DNA of 64,000 nt from Gluconacetobacter diazotrophicus PA1 5 (lineage in GTDB: Bacteria > Pseudomonadota > Alphaproteobacteria > Acetobacterales > Acetobacteraceae): positions 3,252,001 through 3,316,000 of the forward strand of contig NC_011365.1 in the NCBI RefSeq assembly GCF_000021325.1, read 5' to 3'. Every line of letters starts with the position of its first letter. Position 1 is the first letter of the stretch. A program made the translations under genes and the position numbers. Below, piece after piece: positions 9,800-19,171 of the stretch. The notes under the pieces were generated by a model. The model had not been told where the DNA came from. It saw only the letters and a program-made list of their open reading frames with translations, and did not search any database.

Positions 9800-11146
9800 A
9801 TGGCCTCCGCGGCCGAGCAGCTGGCTGCCAATATGAATTTCAGTTCCTTTGCCAACGCAACGGAACTGAAGAAGCGAATCTGGTTCACCCTCGGGGCGCT
9901 GATCGTCTACCGCCTGGGAACCTACATTCCCGTTCCCGGTGTCGATGCCACGGTCATGGGCCAGCTTCTGGCCCGCCACCAGGGCGGCATCCTGGGCATG
10001 TTCGACATGTTCACCGGCGGTGCGCTGGGGCGTATGACCGTGTTCGCGCTGAACATCATGCCCTATATCAGCGCCTCGATCATCGTGCAGCTGATGTCGG
10101 CGGCGCTTCCCTCGCTGGAAAACCTGAAGAAGGAAGGCGAGGCGGGACGGCGCAAGCTGAATGAATATACCCGCTACCTGACGGTCCTGATCGCGCTGTT
10201 CCAGGCCTACGGCATTGCCGTGGGGCTCGAGAACATGCACAGCGCCGCCGGGGCCGCGGTGGTGGCGCCGGGCATGTTCTTCATCGTCTCGTGCGTGGTG
10301 ACGCTGCTGGGCGGCACGATGTTCCTGATGTGGCTGGGTGAGCAGATCACCTCGCGCGGGGTCGGGAACGGCATTTCGCTGATCATCTTCGCCGGTATCG
10401 TCGCCAACCTGCCCCATGCCCTGGCCAGCCTGTTTCAGCTTGGCTACACGGGCGCGCTGTCGCCGTTCTTCGTGCTGGTCTTCCTGGTCCTGGCCGCGAT
10501 CACGATCGCCTTCATCGTCTTCATGGAACAGGCGCAGCGCCGCGTGGTGATCCAGTATCCCAAGCGGCAGGTCGGCCAGCGCATCTATGGCGGCGACTCG
10601 ACGCACATGCCGCTGAAGGTGAATACGGCCGGGGTGATTCCGCCGATCTTCGCGTCGTCGGTGCTGCTGATCCCGGTGACGATCGCCGGCTTCATGAACA
10701 ACGCGTCCATGCCGGGCTGGCTGTCGTTCCTGGGGCAGGAACTGGGGCAGGGGCAGCCGCTGTACATGCTGTTCTATGCGGGAATGATCATCTTCTTCTC
10801 GTATTTCTACGCCGCGGTGACCTTCAATCCGCAGGAAACCGCGGACAACCTGCGCAAGCAGGGGGGCTTCATCCCCGGCATCCGTCCCGGAGCGAACACG
10901 GCGGCCTATTTCGACCGGATCCTGACGCGGCTGACCAGCATCGGCGCCGCCTATCTGGTCGCGGTGTGCCTGCTGCCGCAGATCCTGATCAGCCACTATA
11001 ATGTCCCGTTCTATTTCGGCGGCACCAGCCTGATCATCATCGTGTCGGTCACCATCGACACGGTGACGCAGATCCAGTCGCACCTGGTGGCGCACCAGTA
11101 TCAGGGCCTGATGCGCAAGGCCCGTGGGAAAGGCAGGGCGCGGTGA
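9800..11146 (+). CDS. secY: Protein translocase subunit SecY
   Basis: The 448-residue protein is the channel of the SecYEG translocon in the inner membrane. About ten hydrophobic segments are visible. The plug/early region reads [11 protein letters not shown], and the cytosolic loop has [12 protein letters not shown] and later [23 protein letters not shown], a strong SecY signature. C-terminal [13 protein letters not shown] is basic and cytosolic. It overlaps adk by four bases (GTGA). Confidence 0.98.
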   Translation: MASAAEQLAANMNFSSFANATELKKRIWFTLGALIVYRLGTYIPVPGVDATVMGQLLARHQGGILGMFDMFTGGALGRMTVFALNIMPYISASIIVQLMSAALPSLENLKKEGEAGRRKLNEYTRYLTVLIALFQAYGIAVGLENMHSAAGAAVVAPGMFFIVSCVVTLLGGTMFLMWLGEQITSRGVGNGISLIIFAGIVANLPHALASLFQLGYTGALSPFFVLVFLVLAAITIAFIVFMEQAQRRVVIQYPKRQVGQRIYGGDSTHMPLKVNTAGVIPPIFASSVLLIPVTIAGFMNNASMPGWLSFLGQELGQGQPLYMLFYAGMIIFFSYFYAAVTFNPQETADNLRKQGGFIPGIRPGANTAAYFDRILTRLTSIGAAYLVAVCLLPQILISHYNVPFYFGGTSLIIIVSVTIDTVTQIQSHLVAHQYQGLMRKARGKGRAR

Positions 11147-11802
11147 ACGTCATCTTTCTTGGCCCCCCCGGGGCCGGCAAGGGCACCCAGTCCAAGCGGC
11201 TGGAAGCCCGGTATGGAATTGCGCAGATCTCGACCGGCGACATGCTGCGGGCCGAGGTCGCGGCGGAAAGCGCGATCGGCAAGCAGGCCAGGGCGCTGAT
11301 GGATGCCGGGCAACTGGTGCCCGATGACGTCATCGTCGCCATGCTCGAATCCCGGATCGCGCAGCCCGATTGCGCCAAGGGATTCATTCTGGACGGATTC
11401 CCGCGGACCCAGGGGCAGGCGGTAGCGCTCGATTCGATGCTGAAGCGTCGCGGAGCCCGAATCGACGTTGTCCTGTTTCTGGAAGTCGACGAGGAGGCGC
11501 TGGCGGACCGGATCGCCGGGCGTTTCACCTGCGCGACCTGCGGAGCGGGATATAACGACCTGTTCAAGAAGCCCAAGGTGGAGGGCACCTGCGACGTCTG
11601 CGGCGGCCACAGCTTCGTGCGCCGCGAGGACGACCGGCGTGAGACCGTCGCGGCCCGCCTGGTGGCCTATCGCAAGCAGACGGCCCCGATCCTGCCTTAC
11701 TACGAGGCCGAGGGGCTGCTGCGCCGGATCGATGGCATGGCGGATATCGACACGGTGACGGCGAAGGTGTTCGAAATCATGGATGCGATCACGAAGAAGT
11801 GA
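11143..11802 (+). CDS. adk: Adenylate kinase (long, zinc-finger LID form)
   Basis: It interconverts ATP + AMP and 2 ADP. The P-loop [10 protein letters not shown] is at residues 7-16, the AMP-binding DGFPRT at 84-89. The LID carries four cysteines (130, 133, 150, 153) in CATCG and CDVCG, the zinc-binding type rather than the HSDT type of E. coli. The start is GTG 11143, overlapping the secY stop. Its 219 residues fit the long bacterial form. secY-adk linkage is conserved. Confidence 0.97.
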   Translation: MNVIFLGPPGAGKGTQSKRLEARYGIAQISTGDMLRAEVAAESAIGKQARALMDAGQLVPDDVIVAMLESRIAQPDCAKGFILDGFPRTQGQAVALDSMLKRRGARIDVVLFLEVDEEALADRIAGRFTCATCGAGYNDLFKKPKVEGTCDVCGGHSFVRREDDRRETVAARLVAYRKQTAPILPYYEAEGLLRRIDGMADIDTVTAKVFEIMDAITKK

Positions 11803-11812
11803 TCGTTATTCA

Positions 11813-11849
11813 TTGACTCCAAAGGGCGCGCGGGTATATTGCGCGCCCT
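11813..11849 (+). promoter_or_regulatory. Promoter-like site with the -10 in a hairpin loop, upstream of rpsM
   Basis: TTGACT (11813-11818) and TATATT (11835-11840) are 16 bases apart, a good sigma-70-type promoter. A perfect 9-base inverted repeat, AGGGCGCGC (11823-11831) and GCGCGCCCT (11841-11849), brackets the -10 so that TATATT lies in the loop. It could drive rpsM-rpsK-rpoA-rplQ and be controlled by a protein bound to the repeat. An alternative is an adk terminator hairpin, but no T-run follows. Confidence 0.55.
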
Positions 11850-11870
11850 CAAGGTATCGGCTCCCGTGTC

Positions 11871-12023
11871 ATGGGATACGGAGTGCCGAGAAAACGAATC
11901 CGATTGATGATGGGGTTGACCGGCGGTGCCGGCACGTTCACGACGCTCCGGCATGGCCGGTGGTGTGGAAAAGCCCCGGCGACGATCTTTAGGGCCCGTG
12001 CGATGCGGGTGGACGAGGAGTAA
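11871..12023 (+). CDS. Possible 50-codon leader ORF upstream of rpsM
   Basis: A short frame starts ATG 11871 and ends TAA 12021-12023, five bases before the rpsM GTG. The product is Arg-rich and resembles nothing I recognise. No good ribosome-binding site precedes it, though its last codons (GAC GAG GAG) contain the GAGGAG used by rpsM. It may be a coupling leader peptide or simply a chance open frame in GC-rich DNA. Confidence 0.2.
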   Translation: MGYGVPRKRIRLMMGLTGGAGTFTTLRHGRWCGKAPATIFRARAMRVDEE

Positions 12024-12028
12024 GTGGC

Positions 12029-12406
12029 GTGGCGCGTATTGCCGGCGTGAACATCCCAACCAACAAGCGGGTGACGATTGGCCTGCGTTATATCTATGGC
12101 ATCGGCGAGACGAAGGCTGAGGAAATCTGCCGTCGTCTCGAGATCCCGGCCGAGCGCCGGGTCAACGAGCTGTCCGACGACGAGATCCTTAAGATCCGCG
12201 AACTGATCGACAGCGAGTATCGGGTCGAAGGCGATCTGCGTCGCGAAGTCGCGATGAACATCAAGCGTCTGATGGACCTGGGCTGCTACCGCGGCCTGCG
12301 CCATCGTCGCGGCCTGCCGGTTCGTGGTCAGCGGACCCACACCAACGCCCGCACCCGCAAGGGCAAGGCCGTTGCGATCGCCGGCAAGAAGAAGGCTACC
12401 CGCTAA
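12029..12406 (+). CDS. rpsM: 30S ribosomal protein S13
   Basis: The 125-residue product begins [18 protein letters not shown] and contains [20 protein letters not shown], the S13 signature (GLRHRR...[11 protein letters not shown]). S13 contacts the P-site tRNA and the 50S A-site finger. The start codon is GTG 12029 with GAGGAG six to eleven bases upstream. It opens the alpha operon here; the usual rpmJ gene is absent from the spacer, as is common in alphaproteobacteria. Confidence 0.97.
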   Translation: MARIAGVNIPTNKRVTIGLRYIYGIGETKAEEICRRLEIPAERRVNELSDDEILKIRELIDSEYRVEGDLRREVAMNIKRLMDLGCYRGLRHRRGLPVRGQRTHTNARTRKGKAVAIAGKKKATR

Positions 12407-12423
12407 GCGGCTTTCGCCGCATT

Positions 12424-12468
12424 CGCGGCCCGTGTCGGGTGCCCTCGCGGTACCGGGCGCGGGCCGCG
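12424..12468 (+). promoter_or_regulatory. Hairpin in the rpsM-rpsK spacer
   Basis: CGCGGCCCG (12424-12432) pairs perfectly with CGGGCCGCG (12460-12468) around a 27-base loop that can fold further. A small GCGGC/GCCGC stem (12407-12420) precedes it. The 90-base spacer is unusual in so tight a cluster, so this is probably an attenuation, processing or stability element. Confidence 0.4.
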
Positions 12469-12496
12469 TCTTTGAACAGACAGGACCAGGAAGACT

Positions 12497-12889
12497 ATGG
12501 CGAAGGCTGCTGCTCCGCGTATTCGCAAGAAAGAGCGGAAGAACATTATCTCGGGGGTGGCGCATGTGCTCTCCACCTTCAACAACACGATGATCACGAT
12601 CTCCGACGTGCAGGGCAATGCGATCGCGTGGTCTTCCGCTGGTGCCCAGGGCTTCAAGGGTTCGCGCAAGTCGACCCCGTACGCGGCCCAGGTCGCGGCC
12701 GAGGACGCCGGGCGCAAGGCGCGCGAGCATGGGATGGAGACGCTGGAGATCGAGGTGTCCGGTCCGGGGTCGGGGCGTGAGAGCGCGCTGCGTGCCCTGC
12801 AGGCCGTCGGCTTCTCGATCACCTCGATCCGCGACATGACGCCGGTGCCGCACAACGGCTGCCGCCCGCGCAAGCGTCGTCGCGTCTGA
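12497..12889 (+). CDS. rpsK: 30S ribosomal protein S11
   Basis: The 130-residue protein carries the S11 core: [19 protein letters not shown], the [14 protein letters not shown] segment and the ending [20 protein letters not shown]11 sits on the platform by the E-site and Shine-Dalgarno helix. ACCAGGAAGACT precedes ATG 12497. Length and order are normal. Confidence 0.98.
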   Translation: MAKAAAPRIRKKERKNIISGVAHVLSTFNNTMITISDVQGNAIAWSSAGAQGFKGSRKSTPYAAQVAAEDAGRKAREHGMETLEIEVSGPGSGRESALRALQAVGFSITSIRDMTPVPHNGCRPRKRRRV

Positions 12890-12912
12890 TCTCCGGGTCC
12901 GAGTTCGTTTTC

Positions 12913-12932
12913 CGTCCGCGCTGTCGCGGACG
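12913..12932 (+). promoter_or_regulatory. Tetraloop hairpin in the rpsK-rpoA spacer
   Basis: CGTCCGCG and CGCGGACG pair perfectly around CTGT. The hairpin lies about 80 bases before rpoA, in a 121-base spacer that also holds a TCTGC/GCAGA stem near 12972-12987. GGGTTGATTG follows rather than a T-run. It may tune rpoA expression relative to ribosomal genes or mark an RNA processing site. Confidence 0.4.
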
Positions 12933-13010
12933 GGGTTGATTGTCATCCGGGCGCCCGGTTACGCGGGTGCCGTCTGCCTTGGTGCAGATCAGTTTTGAAA
13001 GGCCATCACC

Positions 13011-14030
13011 TTGGTCCTCCAGAAAAACTGGCAATCTCTGATCAAGCCGGAGAAGCTGGAAGTCGAGCCGGGCGGAGAGCCGTTACGCACGGCGACCGTG
13101 GTGGCGGAGCCGCTGGAGCGCGGCTTCGGCATGACGCTCGGCAATGCCATCCGGCGCGTGCTGCTGTCCTCGCTGCAGGGCGCGGCGGTGACGGCGATCC
13201 AGATCGACGGCGTCCTGCACGAGTTCTCGTCCGTGGCCGGCGTCCGCGAGGACGTCACCGACATCGTGCTGAACGTCAAGCAGCTTGCCCTGCGGATGCA
13301 TGGCGAGGGGCCGAAGCGCATGGTGCTGACGGCCACCGGGCCGGGTGAAGTGCGGGCGGGCCAGATCCAGACCGGGCATGATATCGAAGTCATGAATCCC
13401 GACCTGGTGATCTGCACGCTGGACGAGGGCGTGAAGTTCGGCATGGAATTCACCGTGAACCTGGGCAAGGGCTACGTCCCGGCGGCGGCGAACCGTCCCG
13501 AGGACGCGCCGATCGGCCTGATTCCGGTCGATGCCATCTATTCGCCGGTGCGTCGCGTGTCCTACAAGGTCGAGCCGACCCGCGTGGGCCAGGTGACCGA
13601 TTATGACCGGCTGCTGCTGACGGTGGAAACCAACGGCGCGGTGACGCCCGAGGATGCGGTGGCCCTGGCCGCGCGTATCCTGCAGGACCAACTGCAGCTG
13701 TTCATCAATTTCGACGAGCCGCGTCCGGTCAGGACCGAAGAGCCGCAGGACGACCTGCCGTTCAACCGGAACCTGCTGCGCAAGGTCGACGAACTGGAAC
13801 TGTCGGTCCGCAGCGCGAACTGCCTGAAGAACGACAACATCGTCTATATCGGCGACCTGGTGCAGAAGACCGAGCAGGAGATGCTGCGCACTCCGAACTT
13901 CGGTCGCAAGTCGCTGAACGAGATCAAGGAAGTCCTGACTTCAATGGGGCTGTCCCTTGGTATGAATGTGCCGGCCTGGCCGCCGGAAAATATCGAAGAC
14001 CTGGCCAAGAGGCTCGACGAGCCGTTCTGA
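13011..14030 (+). CDS. rpoA: RNA polymerase alpha subunit
   Basis: The 339-residue protein has the N-terminal assembly domain ([20 protein letters not shown]) and the C-terminal DNA/activator-binding domain ([20 protein letters not shown], then [16 protein letters not shown]). It dimerises to start RNA polymerase assembly. The start is an uncommon TTG at 13011, supported by GAAAGG eight bases upstream and by the absence of a nearby in-frame ATG. Its length fits the family. Confidence 0.97.
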   Translation: MVLQKNWQSLIKPEKLEVEPGGEPLRTATVVAEPLERGFGMTLGNAIRRVLLSSLQGAAVTAIQIDGVLHEFSSVAGVREDVTDIVLNVKQLALRMHGEGPKRMVLTATGPGEVRAGQIQTGHDIEVMNPDLVICTLDEGVKFGMEFTVNLGKGYVPAAANRPEDAPIGLIPVDAIYSPVRRVSYKVEPTRVGQVTDYDRLLLTVETNGAVTPEDAVALAARILQDQLQLFINFDEPRPVRTEEPQDDLPFNRNLLRKVDELELSVRSANCLKNDNIVYIGDLVQKTEQEMLRTPNFGRKSLNEIKEVLTSMGLSLGMNVPAWPPENIEDLAKRLDEPF

Positions 14031-14054
14031 CCGGAAAGACAGGAAGACTTCATC

Positions 14055-14480
14055 ATGCGTCACGGTGTTGCCGGCCGGAAGCTCGGCGTTACCTCGTCCC
14101 ATCGCGCTGCCATGTTCCGGAACATGGCGGTCGCCCTGATCAAGCACGAGCAGATCACGACCACCCTGCCCAAGGCGAAGGAACTTCGCCCGGTGGTGGA
14201 AAAGCTGATCACGCTCGGCAAGCGGGGTGACCTGCATGCGCGCCGTCAGGCCTATGCCCAGCTCCGTGACGATGTGATCGTCTCCAAGCTGTTCTCGGCG
14301 GTGGCCGACCGCTACAAGGCCCGCAATGGCGGCTATATCCGTGTCCTCAAGGCGGGCATCCGCCATGGCGACGCGGCCGACATGGCGGTGATCGAACTGG
14401 TCGATCGCGATGTCGCGGCCAAGGGCCAGGATAGCGGCCCCCGCCCCGAAGCGGCTGCCGAAGACAGCCTGGCGGCCTGA
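14055..14480 (+). CDS. rplQ: 50S ribosomal protein L17
   Basis: The 141-residue product begins [20 protein letters not shown] and includes [18 protein letters not shown] and YIRVLKAG, the L17 pattern. L17 lies near the tunnel exit. ACAGGAAGACTTCATC precedes the ATG. It ends the ribosomal supercluster; a terminator follows about 30 bases later. Confidence 0.97.
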   Translation: MRHGVAGRKLGVTSSHRAAMFRNMAVALIKHEQITTTLPKAKELRPVVEKLITLGKRGDLHARRQAYAQLRDDVIVSKLFSAVADRYKARNGGYIRVLKAGIRHGDAADMAVIELVDRDVAAKGQDSGPRPEAAAEDSLAA

Positions 14481-14507
14481 TCGGCTGCCCTTCTGGCGAA
14501 TCGAAAA

Positions 14508-14535
14508 GAAACCCGGCCTTGTGCCGGGTTTTTTC
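14508..14535 (+). terminator. Intrinsic terminator of the ribosomal supercluster
   Basis: AACCCGGC (14510-14517) pairs with GCCGGGTT (14523-14530) around a CTTGT loop, followed by TTTT. The stem, short loop and T-run are a textbook Rho-independent terminator just after rplQ. Confidence 0.92.
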
Positions 14536-14634
14536 GTCTATGGGACGGAAAGGAAAAAAGCTGCCGAGCGGCGGAAGGCGGCGTAAACTGAATCTTTTCC
14601 AATTTCAGCGACTAATCGAAAAAAACGGCTGCAT

Positions 14635-15717
14635 ATGGGTAGGACAATGCGGATTCTTGTAACGGGTGGATGCGGGTTCATCGGCTCGGCAGTGGTGCGG
14701 CACATTATCGGCGGCACGGGCCATTCGGTGGTGAATGTCGATAGCCTGACCTATGCGGCGACGCTGGAGTCCACGGCCGAAATCTCCTCGGACCCACGCT
14801 ATGTGCATGTCCGGGCGGATATCACCGACGGGGCGGCGATGCGGGCGGTGTTCGCGGCGCATCAGCCGGATGCGGTGATGCACCTGGCGGCCGAAAGCCA
14901 TGTTGACCGGTCGATCGACGGGCCGGGCGTGTTCGTGCAGACCAACGTGGTCGGCACCTATACGCTGCTGGACACGGCGCGGGAGTACTGGTCGGGGCTG
15001 GATGCGGCGGGGCGGGCGGCATTCCGCTTCCACCACGTCTCGACCGACGAGGTCTTCGGCACGCTTCAGCCGGGGGATGCCCCCTTTACCGAAAGCACGC
15101 CCTACGACCCGCGCAGCCCCTATTCGGCGTCCAAGGCGGCGTCGGACCATCTGGTGCGGGCGTGGCAGCACACATACGGGCTGCCGACCTTCGTGACCAA
15201 CACCACCAACAATTACGGTTTCTGGCATTTCCCGGAAAAGCTGATCCCGCTGGTGACGATCAACGCTATCGGCGGCCGCGCGCTGCCGGTCTATGGCGAT
15301 GGCGCCAACATGCGCGACTGGCTGTTCGTCGACGACCATGCCGAGGCCCTGGTGCTGGCGGTCGAACGCGGCCAGCCGGGTGAGACCTACGCCATCGGCG
15401 CGCGCCAGCCGCGCAGCAATCTGGACGTCGTCCGGGCGATCTGCACGGTGCTGGACGATTTGCGGCCCGACCCGGCGGGCCCGCACGCGCGGCTGATCCG
15501 CTTCGTCACGGACCGGCCAGGCCACGATTTCCGCTACGAGATCGATCCCTCGCGGGCCGAGGCCGCGCTGGGCTGGCGCGCACGCCACGATTTCGAGACC
15601 GGAATCCGCCGGACGGTGCAGTGGTACCTGGACCATCAGGATTGGTGGACGGCATTGCAGGCCCGCCATGACAGCAATCGGCGGCTGGGCGTTACCCCGG
15701 CAGGAGCCGCAGCATGA
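14635..15717 (+). CDS. rmlB: dTDP-glucose 4,6-dehydratase
   Basis: This short-chain dehydrogenase/reductase family enzyme converts dTDP-glucose to dTDP-4-keto-6-deoxyglucose, the second step to dTDP-L-rhamnose. The Rossmann motif GGCGFIGSA lies near the N-terminus, followed by [22 protein letters not shown], and the catalytic YSASK. All are diagnostic of RmlB. The 360-residue reading starts at ATG 14635; ATG 14647 would remove four residues. It opens rmlBACD and overlaps rmlA by four bases. Confidence 0.96.
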   Translation: MGRTMRILVTGGCGFIGSAVVRHIIGGTGHSVVNVDSLTYAATLESTAEISSDPRYVHVRADITDGAAMRAVFAAHQPDAVMHLAAESHVDRSIDGPGVFVQTNVVGTYTLLDTAREYWSGLDAAGRAAFRFHHVSTDEVFGTLQPGDAPFTESTPYDPRSPYSASKAASDHLVRAWQHTYGLPTFVTNTTNNYGFWHFPEKLIPLVTINAIGGRALPVYGDGANMRDWLFVDDHAEALVLAVERGQPGETYAIGARQPRSNLDVVRAICTVLDDLRPDPAGPHARLIRFVTDRPGHDFRYEIDPSRAEAALGWRARHDFETGIRRTVQWYLDHQDWWTALQARHDSNRRLGVTPAGAAA

Positions 15718-16610
15718 ATCCGCAGAAGATCGAGACCGCGATGAAGGGCATCCTGCTGGCCGGCGGGTCGGGCACGCGGCTGCACCCGATGACGCTGGCG
15801 ACCAGCAAGCAACTGCTGCCGGTCTATGACAAGCCGATGATCTACTACCCGCTTTCGACGCTGATGCTGGCGGGCATCCGGGACATCATGATCATCTCGA
15901 CGCCCGACGACCTGCCGCAGTTCCGCCGCCTGCTGGGCGACGGGACGCAGTATGGGGTGCGCTTCACCTATCGCGTCCAGCCTTCGCCGGACGGCATCGC
16001 CCAGGCTTTCCTGATCGCGGAGGACTGGCTGCAGGGCGCGGCCTGCGCGCTGGCGCTGGGCGACAACCTGATCTTCGCCGACCATCTGAGCGTGCTGCTG
16101 CAGGCGGCGGCGCGGCGCGATGTCGGCGCCACGGTGTTCGCCTACCAGGTGCAGGACCCCGAACGCTATGGCGTGGTAAGCTTCGACGCCGACGGCCGCG
16201 CCCGCGACCTGGTGGAAAAGCCCGCCCAGCCGACGTCGCGCTGGGCGGTGACGGGGCTGTATTTCTACGATTCCCGCGTCAGCGCCTTCGCCCGCGCGAT
16301 CCGCCCCTCGGCCCGGGGCGAGCTGGAGATCACGGACCTGAACCGGATCTATCTGGAAGAAGGCTCGCTGCAGGTGGAAAAGCTGGGCCGGGGCTGCGCC
16401 TGGCTGGATGCCGGAGTACCCGACGCGCTGATGCAGGCCGGGATGTTCGTGCAGACCATCCAGTCCCGCCAGGGCATGCTGGTCGGATCGCCCGCCGAGG
16501 TCGCCTTCCGCATGGGATTCATCGACGCCGCGCAACTGCGCGCGATCGCCCAGACGGTGCACAAGACCGAACTGGGACGCCTGCTGCGCGACCTGGCGGA
16601 CGGGAGATAG
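15714..16610 (+). CDS. rmlA: Glucose-1-phosphate thymidylyltransferase
   Basis: It joins glucose-1-phosphate and dTTP to give dTDP-glucose. The nucleotide-binding motif [11 protein letters not shown] is near the N-terminus, followed by [18 protein letters not shown] and the EKPAQPTS segment; ALGDN is the metal site. ATG 15714 has AGGAG upstream and overlaps rmlB by ATGA, giving 298 residues; ATG 15741 (MKGILLAGG) would match shorter homologues. It is cytosolic and typically feedback-inhibited by dTDP-rhamnose. Confidence 0.96.
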   Translation: MNPQKIETAMKGILLAGGSGTRLHPMTLATSKQLLPVYDKPMIYYPLSTLMLAGIRDIMIISTPDDLPQFRRLLGDGTQYGVRFTYRVQPSPDGIAQAFLIAEDWLQGAACALALGDNLIFADHLSVLLQAAARRDVGATVFAYQVQDPERYGVVSFDADGRARDLVEKPAQPTSRWAVTGLYFYDSRVSAFARAIRPSARGELEITDLNRIYLEEGSLQVEKLGRGCAWLDAGVPDALMQAGMFVQTIQSRQGMLVGSPAEVAFRMGFIDAAQLRAIAQTVHKTELGRLLRDLADGR

Positions 16611-16615
16611 ACAGC

Positions 16616-17167
16616 ATGCAGATCGAACACCTTTCCATCCCCGACATCCTGCTGTTGACGCCGCGCCGCTTCGCGGATGAGCGGGGGTTCTTCTCCGAGA
16701 CCTACAACCTGCGCACCATGGCCCAAGCTGGAATCGATGTGGCGTTCGTGCAGGACAATCACAGCTTGTCGCGCCAGCGTGGCGTGATTCGCGGCCTGCA
16801 TTGCCAGTTGCCGCCCCACGCCCAGGGCAAGCTGGTGCGCTGCACGCGCGGCGCGATCTGGGACGTGGCGGTGGATGCGCGGCAGGGCTCGCCCAGCTTC
16901 GGCCGATGGGTCGCCGCCGAACTGAGCGAGGAAAACGGGTCGCAGCTCTGGATTCCGCCGGGATTCCTGCACGGGTTCTGCACCCTGACCGAGAATGCCG
17001 AGGTGCAGTATAAATGCACCGACCTGTGGGACCGCGACTGCGAACGCTCGGTGCGTTGGAATTCCCCGGACCTGGCCATCGCGTGGCCGGTGGCGCCCGA
17101 GGATGCCGTCCTGTCGGAGAAGGACGCCGCCGCGCCGGACTTTTCCACCGTGCGGGACTGGTTCTGA
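16616..17167 (+). CDS. rmlC: dTDP-4-dehydrorhamnose 3,5-epimerase
   Basis: The 183-residue cupin-fold enzyme epimerises C3 and C5 of the 4-keto-6-deoxy sugar. Signatures: FFSETYN, FVQDNHSLS, GVIRGLHCQ with the catalytic His, and WIPPGFLHGFCTL. YKCTDLWD supplies the conserved tyrosine region. Size is typical. Its TGA overlaps the rmlD ATG by one base, so the set is one transcription unit. Confidence 0.96.
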   Translation: MQIEHLSIPDILLLTPRRFADERGFFSETYNLRTMAQAGIDVAFVQDNHSLSRQRGVIRGLHCQLPPHAQGKLVRCTRGAIWDVAVDARQGSPSFGRWVAAELSEENGSQLWIPPGFLHGFCTLTENAEVQYKCTDLWDRDCERSVRWNSPDLAIAWPVAPEDAVLSEKDAAAPDFSTVRDWF

Positions 17168-18060
17168 TGGTGGGCTGCCCGATCCTGGTGATCGGCCGGT
17201 CCGGCCAGCTCGCCACCGCGCTGGGACGGTCCAACTCGCCCGGCCTGCACTGCCTCGGGCGCCCCGACCTCGATTTCGATCGGCCGGAGACGGTGGACAC
17301 CGCGATCGCAGAGGCCGCGCCCGGCCTGGTCGTCAACGCTGCCGCCTGGACGGCGGTGGATGCGGCCGAGGACGACGTGGCGGGGGCCGAGCGTGCCAAC
17401 CGAGACGGCCCGGCGCATCTGGCCCGGCTGTGCGCCGCGCGGGGCATCCCGCTGATCCATGTTTCGACCGATTACGTGTTCGACGGCACCAAGGGCGCGC
17501 CCTACGTCGAAACCGACCCGACCTCGCCCCGCACGGTCTATGGTCGCAGCAAGGCGGAAGGCGAGCAGGCGATCCTGGCGGTCCATGACCGCGCGATCAT
17601 CCTGCGGACGGCGTGGGTCTATTCCCCATATGGGCGGAACTTCGTGCGGACCATGCTGAATGCGGGGGCGAAGAACCCGGTGCTGCGGGTGGTGGGCGAC
17701 CAGCGGGGCAACCCGACCAGTGCCGACGACCTGGCCGGCGCTATCCTGTCCATTGCCGACACCATTGCCCGTGACGGCTGGCGGGATGCGTTCGCCGGGA
17801 TCACTCATGCCGCCGGCAGCGGCGACACCACCTGGCACGGCCTGGCCGTCGCCGCATTGCAGGATGCGGCCCGCCTCGGCCGCCCGATGCCCGTCGTCGA
17901 AGCCATCACCACCGCCGACTGGCCGACCCCGGCCGCCCGGCCGCAGGATTCCCGCCTGGACTGCACGCGCCTGCATGACGTGTTCGGCGTCCGCCTGCCG
18001 CACTGGCGTGACAGTGTCGCGCGGACGGTCACCACATTGTTGGCCAACCCGGCGGCGTGA
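17167..18060 (+). CDS. rmlD: dTDP-4-dehydrorhamnose reductase
   Basis: It performs the last, NADPH-dependent step to dTDP-L-rhamnose. The 297-residue protein has GRSGQLATALGR at its start (the dinucleotide site), NAAAWTAVD, STDYVFDG and the catalytic YGRSK. The frame is open upstream across rmlC, but conservation begins at ATG 17167, which overlaps the rmlC stop (TGATG). A stable hairpin lies about 40 bases downstream. Confidence 0.96.
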   Translation: MVGCPILVIGRSGQLATALGRSNSPGLHCLGRPDLDFDRPETVDTAIAEAAPGLVVNAAAWTAVDAAEDDVAGAERANRDGPAHLARLCAARGIPLIHVSTDYVFDGTKGAPYVETDPTSPRTVYGRSKAEGEQAILAVHDRAIILRTAWVYSPYGRNFVRTMLNAGAKNPVLRVVGDQRGNPTSADDLAGAILSIADTIARDGWRDAFAGITHAAGSGDTTWHGLAVAALQDAARLGRPMPVVEAITTADWPTPAARPQDSRLDCTRLHDVFGVRLPHWRDSVARTVTTLLANPAA

Positions 18061-18101
18061 GCGATACGGCGTTTGTCCCGATAATCGAAACTGAATAGGG
18101 C

Positions 18102-18129
18102 GACATTGCCGTCCCCATGACGGCATGTC
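18102..18129 (+). terminator. Hairpin after rmlD (possible attenuator or terminator)
   Basis: GACAT/ATGTC and GCCGTC/GACGGC form an 11-base-pair stem with one bulged T and a CCCAT loop. No T-run follows, so it may be Rho-assisted or an attenuator. It contains the ATG at 18125, which makes that an unlikely start for the next gene. Confidence 0.45.
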
Positions 18130-18265
18130 CGGCCGCGCTTCCTTACCGTCTGGTGTCAATGGGTGCCAGAATGGTGATGGACGTGCGTTCTTGCGTCTGG
18201 CTTATATGCGTCGGGAAAATTCCGCCCCCCTTCATTGTCGTTCCGAACGGACTCTCAGTACTCTT

Positions 18266-19171
18266 ATGAATCACGAAATATGCGCTGTTGTGGTGACTTA
18301 TAATTCCGACATCGCGGTATTTCGGGATGTGATGGCAGCTCTTCATGAGCAGGTTGGAAGAATCGTCGTCGTGGACAACCATTCGCGCAACGCTGCCGAG
18401 ATTGGCGGCGTCGTTCGAAAAGGCCCGCATGAATTTCTGGAACTTTCGGAAAATATGGGGCTGGCCCACGCACAGAATGTCGGCATTTCCCATGGGATCG
18501 GGCAGGGTGCCAAATATATTTTGCTGATGGATCAGGATACGATCCTGCCCGAAGGCTCGGTGAACCATCTCCATGATATATGCGTAAAGCTGGAACATGA
18601 GGGTGTCTGGGTCGGTGCGGTAGCAAATGCGTATCGGGACACGCAGGACGGGCAGATAAATGCTATCTGGCGAGGGGATGGACGCAGGGTCGTTCGACAG
18701 CACGTCGATCCGGAAAAAGAAAAATTAGTGGAAGTTGATTTTCTGATTGCGTCCGGTTCACTAATTCCAGCCAGAATATTGCAAAAAATAGGATTGATGG
18801 ACGAATCCCTATTTATAGACTTGGTCGATGTGGAATGGGGCCTGCGGGCGATGGCTCGCGGCTATCGGAGTTTTATAAGTTTCGAGAAAATCATGAGTCA
18901 TTCCTTGGGGAATGGAAGAATAAATGTATTGGGTCGTGTAATATCATTGCACAGTCCGTTTAGAAATTACTACATGGTGAGGAATTCTATCATTTTAGCG
19001 CGAAGGAAATATATTCCCGTATCGTGGAGGATATATTTCTTAAGAAGGGTCATTCCATTTTTTGTCATATTTGGTTTTTTTGCTGATAGAAAAATGTCCA
19101 GAATTCGCTTTATGGTCCGAGGGGCCATGGACGGTGTGTTGAATCGGGGGGGCCGATCTCCTCTGAATTGA
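18266..19171 (+). CDS. GT2 glycosyltransferase, rhamnosyltransferase-like
   Basis: The 301-residue reading has a GT-A fold: VVVTYNS (8-14), VVVDNHS (34-40), NMGLAHAQNVGI (63-74) and the metal motif DQD (89-91). MDQD and this spacing are typical of bacterial L-rhamnosyltransferases, so it probably uses the dTDP-rhamnose made by the preceding genes. An upstream ATG (18125) would add 47 residues but lies in a hairpin, and conservation starts at ATG 18266. The 3' half (from about 18700) is markedly AT-rich, unlike the rml genes, a sign of transfer. Acceptor unknown. Confidence 0.8.
   Translation: MNHEICAVVVTYNSDIAVFRDVMAALHEQVGRIVVVDNHSRNAAEIGGVVRKGPHEFLELSENMGLAHAQNVGISHGIGQGAKYILLMDQDTILPEGSVNHLHDICVKLEHEGVWVGAVANAYRDTQDGQINAIWRGDGRRVVRQHVDPEKEKLVEVDFLIASGSLIPARILQKIGLMDESLFIDLVDVEWGLRAMARGYRSFISFEKIMSHSLGNGRINVLGRVISLHSPFRNYYMVRNSIILARRKYIPVSWRIYFLRRVIPFFVIFGFFADRKMSRIRFMVRGAMDGVLNRGGRSPLN

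Noticed and set aside
11803-12028. Search for rpmJ (L36) between adk and rpsM, its place in many bacteria
   Set aside because: No frame has the conserved Cys/Arg-rich L36 sequence; in alphaproteobacteria rpmJ is usually elsewhere.
18125-18265. N-terminal 47-residue extension of the rhamnosyltransferase-like protein
   Set aside because: The ATG lies in a stable hairpin, lacks a ribosome-binding site, and the GT2 fold begins right after ATG 18266.
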